Shown here: one piece after another, positions 18,441 through 27,551 of the stretch
Numbering within the stretch: the first letter of the stretch is position 1
Layout of the letters: each line of letters opens with the position of its first letter
The notes under the pieces: model-generated
What the model was told of the DNA's origin: nothing
Database searches by the model: none
The model's input: only the letters and a program-made list of their open reading frames with translations
Made by a program: the position numbers and the translations under genes
NCBI GenBank assembly: GCA_002841375.1
Contig: PGZO01000008.1
Location: forward strand, 62,001-126,000
Reading direction: 5' to 3'
Source of the DNA: Firmicutes bacterium HGW-Firmicutes-7
GTDB taxonomy: Bacteria > Bacillota > Clostridia > Lachnospirales > Vallitaleaceae
DNA: 64,000 nucleotides

Positions 18441-20039
18441 TTATGCTGTAATAATCATCATATATGCTAGAAGCCCTGAAAAAAAGACTACGATTGATAG
18501 GCAAAGAGATGGAAAGCTTAATTCAATATCTCGTATTTTTTTAAACAACGGAATGCGTTTATAGGCATACTTATAGAAAAGGAAACCAACGATCAAACTT
18601 ATTATATAAATTACTGATTTTTGAACGTAACCAGCAAAAGAAACGATTACTGTTACATTAAATAAATACCCAATCATTTTAGCGCCAAAAATCCCTCCAA
18701 GAAAACATATTCCTGCTAGCAAAGATGTGACAACTTTTTGATTAACTGGAATTTTATGAACAGGAGCATCTATAGATCCTTTAAATATTGAGCTGTATTT
18801 TACAAATGACATAACGGTTCCTAAATTAATTATAATAAGACCATATTCCAGCAAGCTTGTAGTACCTCTTTGAATGAAATATTTAGATATACTACCATTA
18901 AAAAGTGGCGCCCCCGTAATGCCAAGTATAGCAATTATTGTGATAATCGATACAAATGGCATCCGCTTAAAAACACCTTGTATTAGACGAATATCTCTCG
19001 TTTGATACACCTCAATAATAATGCCCGCTGTTAAGAATAATACAGATTTAAATACCGCATGATTTAGAATATGATAAATACTCCCCCAATAACTTTCTAT
19101 ATGTCCAATTGATAACCCAAAAATAATTAATCCAATTTGACTCACTGTATGATATGCAAGTATAAGCTTTATATCCGTTTGAGAAAGTGCAAATATGAAT
19201 CCGACTATGGCCGTAAAAAACCCAAGTAACAAAAACAAGCTTTGTGTTTTAAGGGTTGGCTCAAAAATATTTTGTATTCGGATAAATAAATATAGGCCTC
19301 CCTTAACGTACAATCCTGATAGAATCGCTGATACAATAGATGGTGCAGAAGGAGTACCATGGGCTCTTGGAAGCCAACTAAATAAGGGCATAATTGCAGC
19401 CTTTAAGCCAACGGCGGTCATAAGAAAACAGTAAGGCAATATTAAAACCCTAGTATCCGTTACAAGGTTCATTTTTTCTTGAATCAACCCCATATCTAAA
19501 ACACCAAATATTTTATATACATATCCCACACCCAGCAAGAAGAACAACATGGCAACAATATTAACAAGTAAATACACCATGCCATCATATATAGAACGGC
19601 TATCTTTTTTAAACATTATTAATATGCTGACAACAATCGTAGCAAGGTCAATCAAAACATAAAGATTAAATAAGTCGTTAGATAAGAAAATGCCATTTAA
19701 TAATCCTTGTAATATTAGAAATAAAAAAAGGAATAATTTATTCATATAATTTTTATGAATATTAAATACAATCATACATGTAAATAAAAAGATATTTAAA
19801 AGCATAAGCACGGAAGCAATATTATCACAATAAAGCGTTATGCCAATTCCTTGAGGAAATCCACCTAAATTTTCACTGACAGCACCTTGAAGTTTAATAT
19901 TCGAAAAGTTAATAAAAGCCATCGCTAAGAAAAAAGCTTGAAAAAATAATGTTAAGTACTTTGACTTATCGGCACCTAATAGATAAGTTAGAACACCAAT
20001 AAGAATTGGCAATAATACAAACCAAAACAAAGGCATCAT
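18441..20039 (-). CDS. mrpD: Mrp-type Na+/H+ antiporter subunit D
   Basis: Membrane proton-translocating subunit of 532 aa related to NuoL/M/N. About 14 membrane helices. The conserved TM7 Lys region is in KAAIMPLFSWLPRAHGTPSAPS; the KLILAYHTVSQIGLI segment carries the other Lys/His signature. It is the only large antiporter-like subunit in this operon, since no full MrpA is encoded. Last gene of the eight-gene operon; its ATG overlaps the mrpC stop by 4 bp. Confidence 0.93.
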   Translation of the reverse strand: MMPLFWFVLLPILIGVLTYLLGADKSKYLTLFFQAFFLAMAFINFSNIKLQGAVSENLGGFPQGIGITLYCDNIASVLMLLNIFLFTCMIVFNIHKNYMNKLFLFLFLILQGLLNGIFLSNDLFNLYVLIDLATIVVSILIMFKKDSRSIYDGMVYLLVNIVAMLFFLLGVGYVYKIFGVLDMGLIQEKMNLVTDTRVLILPYCFLMTAVGLKAAIMPLFSWLPRAHGTPSAPSIVSAILSGLYVKGGLYLFIRIQNIFEPTLKTQSLFLLLGFFTAIVGFIFALSQTDIKLILAYHTVSQIGLIIFGLSIGHIESYWGSIYHILNHAVFKSVLFLTAGIIIEVYQTRDIRLIQGVFKRMPFVSIITIIAILGITGAPLFNGSISKYFIQRGTTSLLEYGLIIINLGTVMSFVKYSSIFKGSIDAPVHKIPVNQKVVTSLLAGICFLGGIFGAKMIGYLFNVTVIVSFAGYVQKSVIYIISLIVGFLFYKYAYKRIPLFKKIRDIELSFPSLCLSIVVFFSGLLAYMMIITA

Positions 20040-20398
20040 TCTTCCTCACCCCTTTTCTTTATTACCTTTTTCCAATTCGTTGTACCATAACGGTGATATA
20101 AGCTTAAAAACATTGTTAAGGCAACTGCTGTTACAGCTACACCAATCACTATGGTCGTAATCATTAATGCTTGTGGCACTGGATCTACAGTTTTCACAAT
20201 AATATTTGCACCAATCGGTGGTACCGCATCTTCTGTAAATCCAATTGTTAAGAAATATAAAATAACAGCCGATTCAATAATACCTATTGAAATTACAGTT
20301 TTAATAATGTTGCGTCTAGCTAAGAGTCCATAAAGGCCAATGCAAAAAAGAGCAATGGCAACAGCTTCGCCAGCAATAAACTTCGTCATCTTGATCAC
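20036..20398 (-). CDS. mrpC: Mrp-type antiporter subunit C (NuoK-like)
   Basis: A small membrane protein of 120 aa with three helices, matching MrpC/NuoK. The helix-2 region IGIIESAVILYFLTIGF and the loop PPIGANIIVKTVDPVPQAL (typical MrpC DPLPQALVLTAIVI) identify it. It overlaps both neighbours by 4 bp (ATGA), showing tight translational coupling in the operon. Confidence 0.93.
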   Translation of the reverse strand: MIKMTKFIAGEAVAIALFCIGLYGLLARRNIIKTVISIGIIESAVILYFLTIGFTEDAVPPIGANIIVKTVDPVPQALMITTIVIGVAVTAVALTMFLSLYHRYGTTNWKKVIKKRGEEE

Positions 20399-20781
20399 CT
20401 ACTTTCAAAAAGTACAAATCTAAAAAATACAACGCTTAATCCACAGCAAACTTTAATACCAATCAATATATTCATTATAAGTAAATACATCGTCTTGGCT
20501 TCCATAGATAGCCTATCGTTATTGTATAAAACAAAAAAAATCGAAAAACATACAATGGTAAAATAAAGAATTTTTTCAAGTAGCGTTAAGAACGCAAAAC
20601 GTATACTTTTATCTTCTGTAATTAAGTAATGTACGATAAAGACAGAAGCCAATATCGCTCCCCCTTGAAAACCGCCACCTGGAGAGATATGACCATTATA
20701 GATAATATAAATGCCGAAAATAATAATGAACGTATAAGCAGCGCCCATCGTTCTTTTTAATAAAAATGATGTCCCTTCCAT
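20395..20781 (-). CDS. mrpB: Mrp-type antiporter subunit B (MnhB domain)
   Basis: A 128-aa membrane protein with four helices. The family hallmark GHISPGGGFQGGAI is at about residues 28-41. In the Mrp complex it packs between the MrpA C-terminal part and MrpC/D. Its start overlaps the upstream stop by 1 bp (TAATG). Confidence 0.93.
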   Translation of the reverse strand: MEGTSFLLKRTMGAAYTFIIIFGIYIIYNGHISPGGGFQGGAILASVFIVHYLITEDKSIRFAFLTLLEKILYFTIVCFSIFFVLYNNDRLSMEAKTMYLLIMNILIGIKVCCGLSVVFFRFVLFESR

Positions 20782-21038
20782 TAATAATCACCCTCATGTC
20801 TTGAAAAATAAATAATACCAATGACACTAATTAACAAAAGTAGCGTTTCAAACAGCGTATCAAAAATCCGGTAGTTTAAATAAATAGATGTTACGCTATT
20901 AAGTGCTCCTGTATCTTTGGTAAAATTCTGAATATAATAGTCATGTAAAAATGAAGCTGAGCCAATTGGTACAACAGGAGAAGATAAAATACCTATAAAC
21001 ACCGCAACCATCAAGCCGGCTATCAATTTTTTTCTCAT
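20781..21038 (-). CDS. MbhE-like subunit (equivalent to the C-terminal end of MrpA)
   Basis: An 85-aa protein with two membrane helices separated by a short extracytoplasmic part (SASFLHDYYIQNF...GALNSVTSIYLNYRIFDTLFE). It matches the MbhE / hydrogenase subunit E type, which in full-length MrpA is fused at the C-terminus. The NxVTSIYLNYRxFDTLFE stretch is characteristic. It overlaps both neighbours in the Mrp operon. Confidence 0.85.
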   Translation of the reverse strand: MRKKLIAGLMVAVFIGILSSPVVPIGSASFLHDYYIQNFTKDTGALNSVTSIYLNYRIFDTLFETLLLLISVIGIIYFSRHEGDY

Positions 21039-21571
21039 CCGCGATCATCTCCGATTTCACAAAATAACGGGCAATATTCGACAGTCAAGTTTGAATCAGT
21101 GAACCACCTTTTAACCTCTTCAAAATGATAATTGGTTACATCGCCAAATATTGTAAGCTGATTTTGATTTTGTTCTATTACTAAATCATAGGAACTATGT
21201 GTTATCATCTGCGCTGCAGTATTTTTTGAAAGAATAAAATCTAGCTCTAGCTCAATAGACAGCGAGAAATTTGTTAGTGTATGTCGGGTTTTGTTAATGA
21301 TATCATGTTTTTTCTTTGTAGTATCTTCACTGTAACAATAATAGACTTTGTAGACTTTGTATTTTCGTATTGCAACTAAGTATAAAACTGTAGACAACGT
21401 ACAACCAATAACTGCTTCAGCAATTGCGACATCAGGCGCCTTATATAATAAGTAAATAAATGAGCATAACAAAGAATAAATACCCGCATATATTACTGCA
21501 TGTCGTAAAATCCCAGTTTGAATCGCCATAATGGCAAATACAATTGTCATGACAAGAAAAATATTAAGCAT
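21035..21571 (-). CDS. MbhD-like DUF4040 subunit with a soluble extension
   Basis: A 178-aa protein. Residues about 1-75 form three membrane helices with YLLYKAPDVAIAEAVIGCTLSTVLYLVAI, the DUF4040/MbhD signature that corresponds to an internal part of MrpA. The remaining 100 residues are soluble and poorly conserved, an odd extension I cannot assign. ATG 21571 has GGAGG 6 nt upstream; Met/Val codons further up lie within the mrpG gene and lack an SD. It overlaps mrpG by 8 bp. Confidence 0.82.
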   Translation of the reverse strand: MLNIFLVMTIVFAIMAIQTGILRHAVIYAGIYSLLCSFIYLLYKAPDVAIAEAVIGCTLSTVLYLVAIRKYKVYKVYYCYSEDTTKKKHDIINKTRHTLTNFSLSIELELDFILSKNTAAQMITHSSYDLVIEQNQNQLTIFGDVTNYHFEEVKRWFTDSNLTVEYCPLFCEIGDDRG

Positions 21572-21875
21572 TTTTATCCTCCTTTTTTTCACCATGACCA
21601 CTCAAATAAGCACTCCGAACAATGATATGTGTTGCCAAGGGGTTAAGAAGTAGCATCAACATGATAATTATACCAATTTTAAGAGTGAAAAAAGAGACCT
21701 TATGATGCAAAAGAAGGCCCATAGCTACACTAATAAATCCGGCAGTGTCGATGAGTGATGCAATTGTAGCTCTAATATAAAAATCATGATATTTGTGAAG
21801 GCCAATAATGCCAATTGCAATTAGTACAATGCCAAATACCATAAGTATATTCCCTAGTGTTCCGTATATGGACAT
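21564..21875 (-). CDS. mrpG: Mrp-type antiporter subunit G
   Basis: A 103-aa membrane protein with three helices, matching MrpG/MnhG. GIIGLHKYHDFYIRATIASLIDTAG (family RFPDxYTRLHAATKADTLG) and the closing LLNPLATHIIVRSAYLSG are diagnostic. It overlaps mrpF by 1 bp. Confidence 0.92.
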   Translation of the reverse strand: MSIYGTLGNILMVFGIVLIAIGIIGLHKYHDFYIRATIASLIDTAGFISVAMGLLLHHKVSFFTLKIGIIIMLMLLLNPLATHIIVRSAYLSGHGEKKEDKNA

Positions 21876-22129
21876 TAAATTTTCCCCTTTCCCTGAACAA
21901 ACCTTGAAATAAAAACAATACTGATGAAGCCTAATAATGTGTATACAATGACAATATCTAATAAATATGCACGATTATGAAGTGTAGAAAAGAGCATTAT
22001 TAATAAAATCATTATTGAAGAAAATATATTATAGCCAAGTATTCGATCCCAAATACTTGGTCCCTTAATGATAATTAAAAGTACTAATAATGATAATATG
22101 GATAATAATAACATTATAAAACTAATCAT
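21875..22129 (-). CDS. mrpF: Mrp-type antiporter subunit F
   Basis: An 84-aa, three-helix subunit. The GPSIWDRILGYNIFSS motif (family GPTxxDRVxAxD) and the LDIVIVYTLLGFISIVFISRF helix identify MrpF. It overlaps mrpE by 8 bp and mrpG by 1 bp. Confidence 0.92.
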   Translation of the reverse strand: MISFIMLLLSILSLLVLLIIIKGPSIWDRILGYNIFSSIMILLIMLFSTLHNRAYLLDIVIVYTLLGFISIVFISRFVQGKGKI

Positions 22130-22631
22130 TTAGCAAGCTCCTCTCACATAATGCCTTTTCGAATGGTCCCAATATGGCTTTATTCATTTCATTAGGTTCA
22201 TCGCTAGTAGGATATAACCATAACACTATAAGTTCGTCATTAGTAAGATTAAGGGTGACTGTGCCAGGCGTCAAAGTAATCGCGTTAGCAATTAAGCACT
22301 TATGCCATTTATTTATAGCTTTTGTATGAACATGGACAATAGTTGGAGCTGGAGATGGGGACTGAAAAAGTATGATTTTTATGGCTCTTAGTGATGAAAG
22401 ATAAATATTCCAACCTAAGATGATGGTAAGTTTGATTAGCGCAAGAATAGATAGTCTATACGAAATTGATGTCCCTGATTGATCGGCAAAAAGGAAGTAA
22501 ATAAACAAATAAGTAATAACGGAGACAACAACGCCTTCAATCAGTCGATTTAAAGCAAAGCTCTCATTGAGAATGCACCAGAATACCGTAGAAATAACTA
22601 TTGTTTGCCAAGATCTCAGAATATATTTCAT
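22122..22631 (-). CDS. mrpE: Mrp-type antiporter subunit E
   Basis: A 169-aa subunit with two N-terminal membrane helices and a cytoplasmic domain. The ALIKLTIILGWNIYLSSLRAIKIIL segment and the TLTPGTVTLNL motif (family TLTPGTxtvdv) are clear. ATG 22631 has GGAGGG 6 nt upstream; longer N-terminal readings lack an SD. First gene of the operon mrpE-F-G-mbhD-mbhE-mrpB-C-D. Confidence 0.93.
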   Translation of the reverse strand: MKYILRSWQTIVISTVFWCILNESFALNRLIEGVVVSVITYLFIYFLFADQSGTSISYRLSILALIKLTIILGWNIYLSSLRAIKIILFQSPSPAPTIVHVHTKAINKWHKCLIANAITLTPGTVTLNLTNDELIVLWLYPTSDEPNEMNKAILGPFEKALCERSLLND

Positions 22632-22804
22632 AAGCAACCCTCCGTAAATTGTATGATTTATTGTAACAAAGATTGGAAGGAAATTCAAACATTATGTTTT
22701 AAACATGAAAGCAAAAAGAACCCTACATATCAGAGCTATTTATCAATAGTTTTGATTATAAAGTTCTTCTTATATATATTAATTAAATCGGGGGGGCTAT
22801 ATTA

Positions 22805-23635
22805 TTATATTTCTTTACATATGACAGAAATAATATCTTTTATCTTATATAATTCCATGATCATAGCACCTACATTATATTCATCATGGTCATCAATAAT
22901 GGTTACATTAATAACAATGGTTGTTTCTACTTCATTTGCGCCGTTGCTTTCTTGTATAGAAACAACGTGCACTGCTTTTGTTATATACTTATCTACTAAT
23001 TTCTGAATATGATTTATCTCACCAGATAATTTCTTCATAGTTAGAATTATTTCATAATTTATTTTTTCACCTTTTAGTTCATCTAATGAACGCAAATTAT
23101 GTAAAACATAGTAAACGACAATGCTTACGATAATGCTTAATACATACATCCTAGATCCAACCGTAAGGCCTATACAACCAACGACCCATAAACTTGCTGC
23201 CGTAGTTAATCCTTTAACAGAAAACTGATCTCTTATAATCGTCCCTGCTCCTAAAAACCCTATTCCACTAATAACTTGTGCACCCAGCCTTGTAGGATCA
23301 AAATTGGTATAATTATTATACAGTTCGAAAACTTCAAAAGAGGTAATCATTACAATGGCAGATCCAACACATACTAGGGAGTAGGTTCTAAGTCCAGCAG
23401 GCCGATTCCTATTTTCTCTTTCCCAGCCTATAACACTCCCAATTATTGCTGCAAGCAATATCGTAAATGTATTTTGCGTATAATTTCCAAAATCAATATG
23501 ATTACCTATAATTACTAGGTCTGGCAGCTCAAATAGATTCATCAGTCCCGTTATCGCTGTTAATAAAACCATTATAGCAAAGGTTGGTATTTTCCAAATA
23601 TGGGACCTTAAGGTTAACTGACTGTTCTTAATCAT
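22805..23635 (-). CDS. MgtC/SapB family membrane protein
   Basis: A 276-aa protein with about five N-terminal membrane helices containing the family core GSVIGWERENRNRPAGLRTYSLVCVGSA, GAQVISGIGFLGAGTI and GLTTAASLWVVGCIG. A C-terminal ACT-like soluble domain follows (about 195-276). Family members act in Mg2+ limitation survival or membrane-potential control. ATG 23635 has GGAG 7 nt upstream; an ATG two codons earlier is too close to the SD. It follows the pit genes on the same strand. Confidence 0.92.
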   Translation of the reverse strand: MIKNSQLTLRSHIWKIPTFAIMVLLTAITGLMNLFELPDLVIIGNHIDFGNYTQNTFTILLAAIIGSVIGWERENRNRPAGLRTYSLVCVGSAIVMITSFEVFELYNNYTNFDPTRLGAQVISGIGFLGAGTIIRDQFSVKGLTTAASLWVVGCIGLTVGSRMYVLSIIVSIVVYYVLHNLRSLDELKGEKINYEIILTMKKLSGEINHIQKLVDKYITKAVHVVSIQESNGANEVETTIVINVTIIDDHDEYNVGAMIMELYKIKDIISVICKEI

Positions 23636-23671
23636 ATCCATACTCCTTTAAATATAGTCAAAAGTACTCAA

Positions 23672-24733
23672 TTAAATGCTAAATACGGTTTGCATAAATA
23701 CATTTTGCAAGAAAAATAAGGATACAAAGGAAATAATCATTGAACATAAGGGTGTTAATATCCACCCTGCACCTATTCGACCAAGTTGTTTGAAATTTAC
23801 ATTCTTGCCTCCCTTTGCAAAACCTATTCCAATTATAGCGCCTACAACTGCCTGGGACTGGGATACCGGAACAAGTGGAAAGGCTGGTAAATTTCTGGTC
23901 GTTAACCATATATTCAGTCCTTCTGAAGAAAACAAGAACAATACAGTTGAGGTTGCAAGTACTACAATACAAGCGCTTATTGGTGAAAGCTTAAAAATAC
24001 TAGCACCAACTGTCATCATTACTTTTTTAGAATAAGTAAAAACACCAATTGAAATTGCTAATCCGCCTAGTAAAAACAATTGTTGTGTACTTGTTATTTG
24101 TAGGCTGTCTGAAATAACTATCGTTTCAAATGGGGATACGTTAATAAATACGCCCATTACATTGGCTATATTGTTTGCACCTAAGCTATACGCGCCAAAT
24201 GCTCCCGAAATCACTAAGGCTATTCTTGTATACTTATATAATTGTACAATATGTATTTTGGTATTTTCTAGAACTCTCTTAACAATCCAGTAAAATAATA
24301 TGGCGAAAAATGCTGCAAGTATTGGTGTAAATACCCATGTACCCGCAATTTTATATAATACCGCCAGATCCGTATTCGTTCCAGCAAAAAGGTTCCAACC
24401 TATAATGGCACCCACTATTGCTTGTGATGTCGATACAGGAAGCCCCTTACTAGACATGAGCATAACCGTAAAGGCTGCCGCTGCTGATACAGCAAAGGCT
24501 CCTCCTATAGCATTAATTGATCCTAATTCTCCTAATGTATGTGAGGCACCCGAACCACTAGCAACTGCACCTATTGTAATAAAAACACTACAAATGATCG
24601 CTGCCGTTGAAAATTTAACCATTCTTGTTCCAACTGCCGTACCAAATATATTTGCAGCATCATTTCCGCCTAGTGACCAACCCATAAATAAACCTGCTGA
24701 TAAAAATAGCATTGCTACTAATGAACCCTGCAT
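23672..24733 (-). CDS. pit: Inorganic phosphate transporter, PiT family
   Basis: A 353-aa membrane symporter with about 10 helices. Two inverted repeat halves each show the family signature: GWSLGGNDAANIFGTAVGTRMVK near the N-terminus and SLGANNIANVMGVF in the middle, plus two PVSTSQAIVGAI / PVSQSQAVVGAI motifs. It moves phosphate, probably with a divalent metal and H+ or Na+. SD AAGGAGG precedes the ATG. It lies 42 bp downstream of the DUF47 gene, the usual partner of Pit transporters. Confidence 0.95.
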   Translation of the reverse strand: MQGSLVAMLFLSAGLFMGWSLGGNDAANIFGTAVGTRMVKFSTAAIICSVFITIGAVASGSGASHTLGELGSINAIGGAFAVSAAAAFTVMLMSSKGLPVSTSQAIVGAIIGWNLFAGTNTDLAVLYKIAGTWVFTPILAAFFAILFYWIVKRVLENTKIHIVQLYKYTRIALVISGAFGAYSLGANNIANVMGVFINVSPFETIVISDSLQITSTQQLFLLGGLAISIGVFTYSKKVMMTVGASIFKLSPISACIVVLATSTVLFLFSSEGLNIWLTTRNLPAFPLVPVSQSQAVVGAIIGIGFAKGGKNVNFKQLGRIGAGWILTPLCSMIISFVSLFFLQNVFMQTVFSI

Positions 24734-24775
24734 CTATCGTTCACCTCCTTACTTTTTCTAACAAATCACTGGTCA

Positions 24776-25429
24776 TTATATCCCTCGTTTAAACTTAAAT
24801 ACAGATAATTTTATTGCCATTTCCTCGGCGATATCTGATAATCTAGCTGTTTTTTGGGCAAAGTATCTAAGATGCATTTTTTCACTTAAATTTAAACACT
24901 CACTATTTCCGAATATTTTAATCTTGAGTTCATGCTCTAATTTATCTACTTCTGATTCATAGAAATATACTTTGCTAATGTAATCTTCAATCGTTTTTAC
25001 TTGCGTAAAAAAAACTCTAACTCCACCCATTAGCGTTTCTACTGCCTTTAAGGAAATCTTGGCTATCTCTATAAAATCTTCCTTTATTTCGCCTTCTATC
25101 TTGGGCTTTTCAACTTCTAAATCTAATAAAACCTGCTTTGACACGTCTCCAATATCGTCCATTGCATCCATTAATTCTAAAATATCTGCACTTAAATCTG
25201 GAATCAAATTGTATCTATATAAGATAAACTTCAAATTCTTCAAATGCTCATCTGCGTCTCTTTCATGGTCTATTACAACCTTAACTCTTTCTTTAAATCG
25301 TTGATCATTGTTATGAATATAGTCCTTTATCCCTTCATAAAAAGTCATCGCACCATTATGTAAGCAGCATAAATACTGTTCGATTTCGTTTTCCAATTCT
25401 TTATTTCTATCTTGAAATATATCCTTCAT
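24776..25429 (-). CDS. DUF47 / PhoU-like Pit accessory protein
   Basis: A 217-aa, all-helical cytoplasmic protein of the DUF47 (PhoU_div) family. The IDHERDADEHLKNL and DVSKQVLLDLEVE segments carry the acidic metal-binding pattern. The family is coupled to Pit transporters and is thought to regulate them. SD AAAGGAG is near the ATG. First gene of the operon with pit. Confidence 0.92.
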   Translation of the reverse strand: MKDIFQDRNKELENEIEQYLCCLHNGAMTFYEGIKDYIHNNDQRFKERVKVVIDHERDADEHLKNLKFILYRYNLIPDLSADILELMDAMDDIGDVSKQVLLDLEVEKPKIEGEIKEDFIEIAKISLKAVETLMGGVRVFFTQVKTIEDYISKVYFYESEVDKLEHELKIKIFGNSECLNLSEKMHLRYFAQKTARLSDIAEEMAIKLSVFKFKRGI

Positions 25430-25463
25430 TCATTACCACTCCTTTTCTGCTTCATCTTAAAGA

Positions 25464-25491
25464 GGAAGCCCCACTTCTTAGGTGAGGTTCC
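25464..25491 (-). terminator. Probable terminator after the GDPD gene
   Basis: On the minus strand GGAACCTCAC can pair with GTGGGGCTTCC (one bulge, one G-U), followed by TCTTT. It lies between the GDPD stop and the DUF47 start. The tail is weak, so this is tentative. Confidence 0.45.
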
Positions 25492-25516
25492 CTAGATGTT
25501 AAACATCATGTGTTTA

Positions 25517-26224
25517 TTATTTAAACATGATATCCGGATAGTTAGAGAAGATTTCATCAACACCGATTTCTTCAAATCTTTTTGCTGTACGTATATCATT
25601 TACAGTATAAGACAGAACCTTCAACCCATAATCATGGGCATCTTTTATCAAATCTTTGTTTATAAATTCATCAGATTGATTGATGCTAAAGCACTTTAAT
25701 CCTCTTGTGATTAAATACTCTATGGGTTTTATCATATTAGAAGCAATCAAAACACCAACTTTTAATTCTTGCATATTCATAAGCTTCACTAAGCAGGTAT
25801 GGTCAAATGAAGAAAATATTGTTTTATCTACTCTCTTTTTTTCATTAACCAATTCTAAAACGCTCTTTTCAACATCCCGATCTTCATAAACAGCTTTTTT
25901 AATTTCAACATGAATTGTCATATCATCTGGAAGCAAATCTAACACTTCACTGAGCAAGGGAACTTTTTCCCCAATAAAATCATCGCTGTACCAGCGCCCT
26001 GCATCACAGGACCTTATATCTTTTGCTGTTGTATCCATTACATATCCCCTGCCGTTTGTAGTTCTTTCTAAGGTATAATCATGAATCACAACAAGTTCAC
26101 CATCTAGGGTCATTTGAACGTCAAATTCAACTGATTTTGAACCCATTTCAATTGCTTTTTTAAAAGCAGCTATTGTATTTTCAGGTGCATATCCAGATGC
26201 ACCTCTATGAGCAATAATTTCCAA
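25517..26224 (-). CDS. Glycerophosphodiester phosphodiesterase family protein
   Basis: A 235-aa cytoplasmic GDPD that would release glycerol-3-phosphate from glycerophosphodiesters. The TIM-barrel catalytic motifs are complete: AHRGASGYAPENTIAAF at the N-terminus (catalytic His, metal Glu), FDVQMTLDGELVVIHD (Glu/Asp metal ligands and second catalytic His) and HVEIKKAV. The start is TTG, with AAGAAGG about 9 nt upstream. No signal peptide, so it is UgpQ-like rather than secreted GlpQ. It stands between the TRAP operon and the pit operon. Confidence 0.92.
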   Translation of the reverse strand: MEIIAHRGASGYAPENTIAAFKKAIEMGSKSVEFDVQMTLDGELVVIHDYTLERTTNGRGYVMDTTAKDIRSCDAGRWYSDDFIGEKVPLLSEVLDLLPDDMTIHVEIKKAVYEDRDVEKSVLELVNEKKRVDKTIFSSFDHTCLVKLMNMQELKVGVLIASNMIKPIEYLITRGLKCFSINQSDEFINKDLIKDAHDYGLKVLSYTVNDIRTAKRFEEIGVDEIFSNYPDIMFK

Positions 26225-26268
26225 ATTATCAAACCTTCTTTCTAATTATTTATAAGATTCCTAAACCA

Positions 26269-27549
26269 TTATATTAAGTTTGGCAAGAACATTATTAGTT
26301 TAGGAGAAAATGTAATAATTACTAATGCCACAAGTAATGCTAAAATCATAGGCCAACCTTCTCTGACAAAATCCTGTACAGGCGTTTTTGTTATGGTACA
26401 CGTTGTAAACATCATTGATCCAAAGGGTGGTGTAATTCCACCAATCATAATATTAACGATTGCAATAGCACCAAAATGTATAGGATCTACACCCAGTCCA
26501 ACAACCACAGGAACAACGAGGGGTGCAATTAAAATAAGTGCTGCTCCACCTTCAATAAACATTCCCATAACTAGCAATAGTACATTGATGATACCTAGCA
26601 TCAACCATTTATTTGTCGTAACATCAATCAATCCACTCGAAATTACTTGTGGAATTCTTTCCCACGTCATATAATAGCCAAAAACAGATGCAGCAACAAT
26701 TATTAAAACTACAGTTCCTGTACCATAAATTGTATCTTTTAAAATCAATTTAATATGTTCTAGTTTAAGTTGCTTGTAAACAAAAAATCCTATTAAAAAT
26801 GTTACCAAAACTAAAAATGCACCTGCTTCTGTTGGCGTAAAAATACCAAAGCGAAGTCCCACAATAACAACAAGAGGTAATACTAATGCCCATATAGAAT
26901 CAACAAGTTGATGTAGAATTTCATTCATGGTTGCACGTTTTTCTCGTGTAGGTGTGTATCCTCTCTTCTTAGAAATAATAGAAACTGTTACCATTAAACA
27001 AATACACATTATTAATCCTGGCATATAGCCAGCGGCAAACATTTTTCCAACGGATACATTTGCAATTAATGCATAAATAATTAGATCAATACCTGGAGGA
27101 ATAACTGGAGATATGGAGGATGATGCTGCTGTAATTGCAGCAGAAAACGCCCTACTATAACCTCTCTTTTCCATTTCAGGCACTAACATCTTTGATTGCA
27201 TGGCAGCATCAGCATTAGCAGAACCTGAAACACCACCCATTAAGGTACTGAGTACAACATTAACCTGAGCAAGACCTCCGGACATATGACCTGTTAAAAC
27301 TTCTGCCATACTCATTAATTTACTACTTATTCCAGAGTAATTCATAACAGAACCTGCCATGATGAAAAATGGTATTGCTAATAAGGGAAATGATGCCGTT
27401 CCAGTAATAAACTTCTGTAATATTAAATCTGTTGGCATTCCAACATTAATAAATCCAAAATAAAATAATGCTCCGGCAAGTAACGCAAATGCTATCGGAA
27501 TACTAGAAAAATACAACAACAGTACAATGACAATCGGTAAGTATGCCAC
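26269..27549 (-). CDS. dctM: TRAP transporter large permease (DctM type)
   Basis: A 426-aa membrane protein with about 11-12 helices; the substrate-translocating subunit of a Na+-driven tripartite carrier for an organic acid. Family motifs: AIPFFIMAGSVMNYSG, GGVSGSANADAAMQSKML, SSSISPVIPPGIDLIIY and IGGITPPFGSMMFTTC. It follows dctQ with only 2 bp between them. Last gene of the TRAP operon. Confidence 0.95.
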   Translation of the reverse strand: MAYLPIVIVLLLYFSSIPIAFALLAGALFYFGFINVGMPTDLILQKFITGTASFPLLAIPFFIMAGSVMNYSGISSKLMSMAEVLTGHMSGGLAQVNVVLSTLMGGVSGSANADAAMQSKMLVPEMEKRGYSRAFSAAITAASSSISPVIPPGIDLIIYALIANVSVGKMFAAGYMPGLIMCICLMVTVSIISKKRGYTPTREKRATMNEILHQLVDSIWALVLPLVVIVGLRFGIFTPTEAGAFLVLVTFLIGFFVYKQLKLEHIKLILKDTIYGTGTVVLIIVAASVFGYYMTWERIPQVISSGLIDVTTNKWLMLGIINVLLLVMGMFIEGGAALILIAPLVVPVVVGLGVDPIHFGAIAIVNIMIGGITPPFGSMMFTTCTITKTPVQDFVREGWPMILALLVALVIITFSPKLIMFLPNLI

Positions 27550-27551
27550 AA

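Noticed and set aside
24300-24761. Open frame of about 150 codons opposite pit
   Set aside because: Antisense shadow of a well-supported transporter gene; no SD and no recognisable domain.
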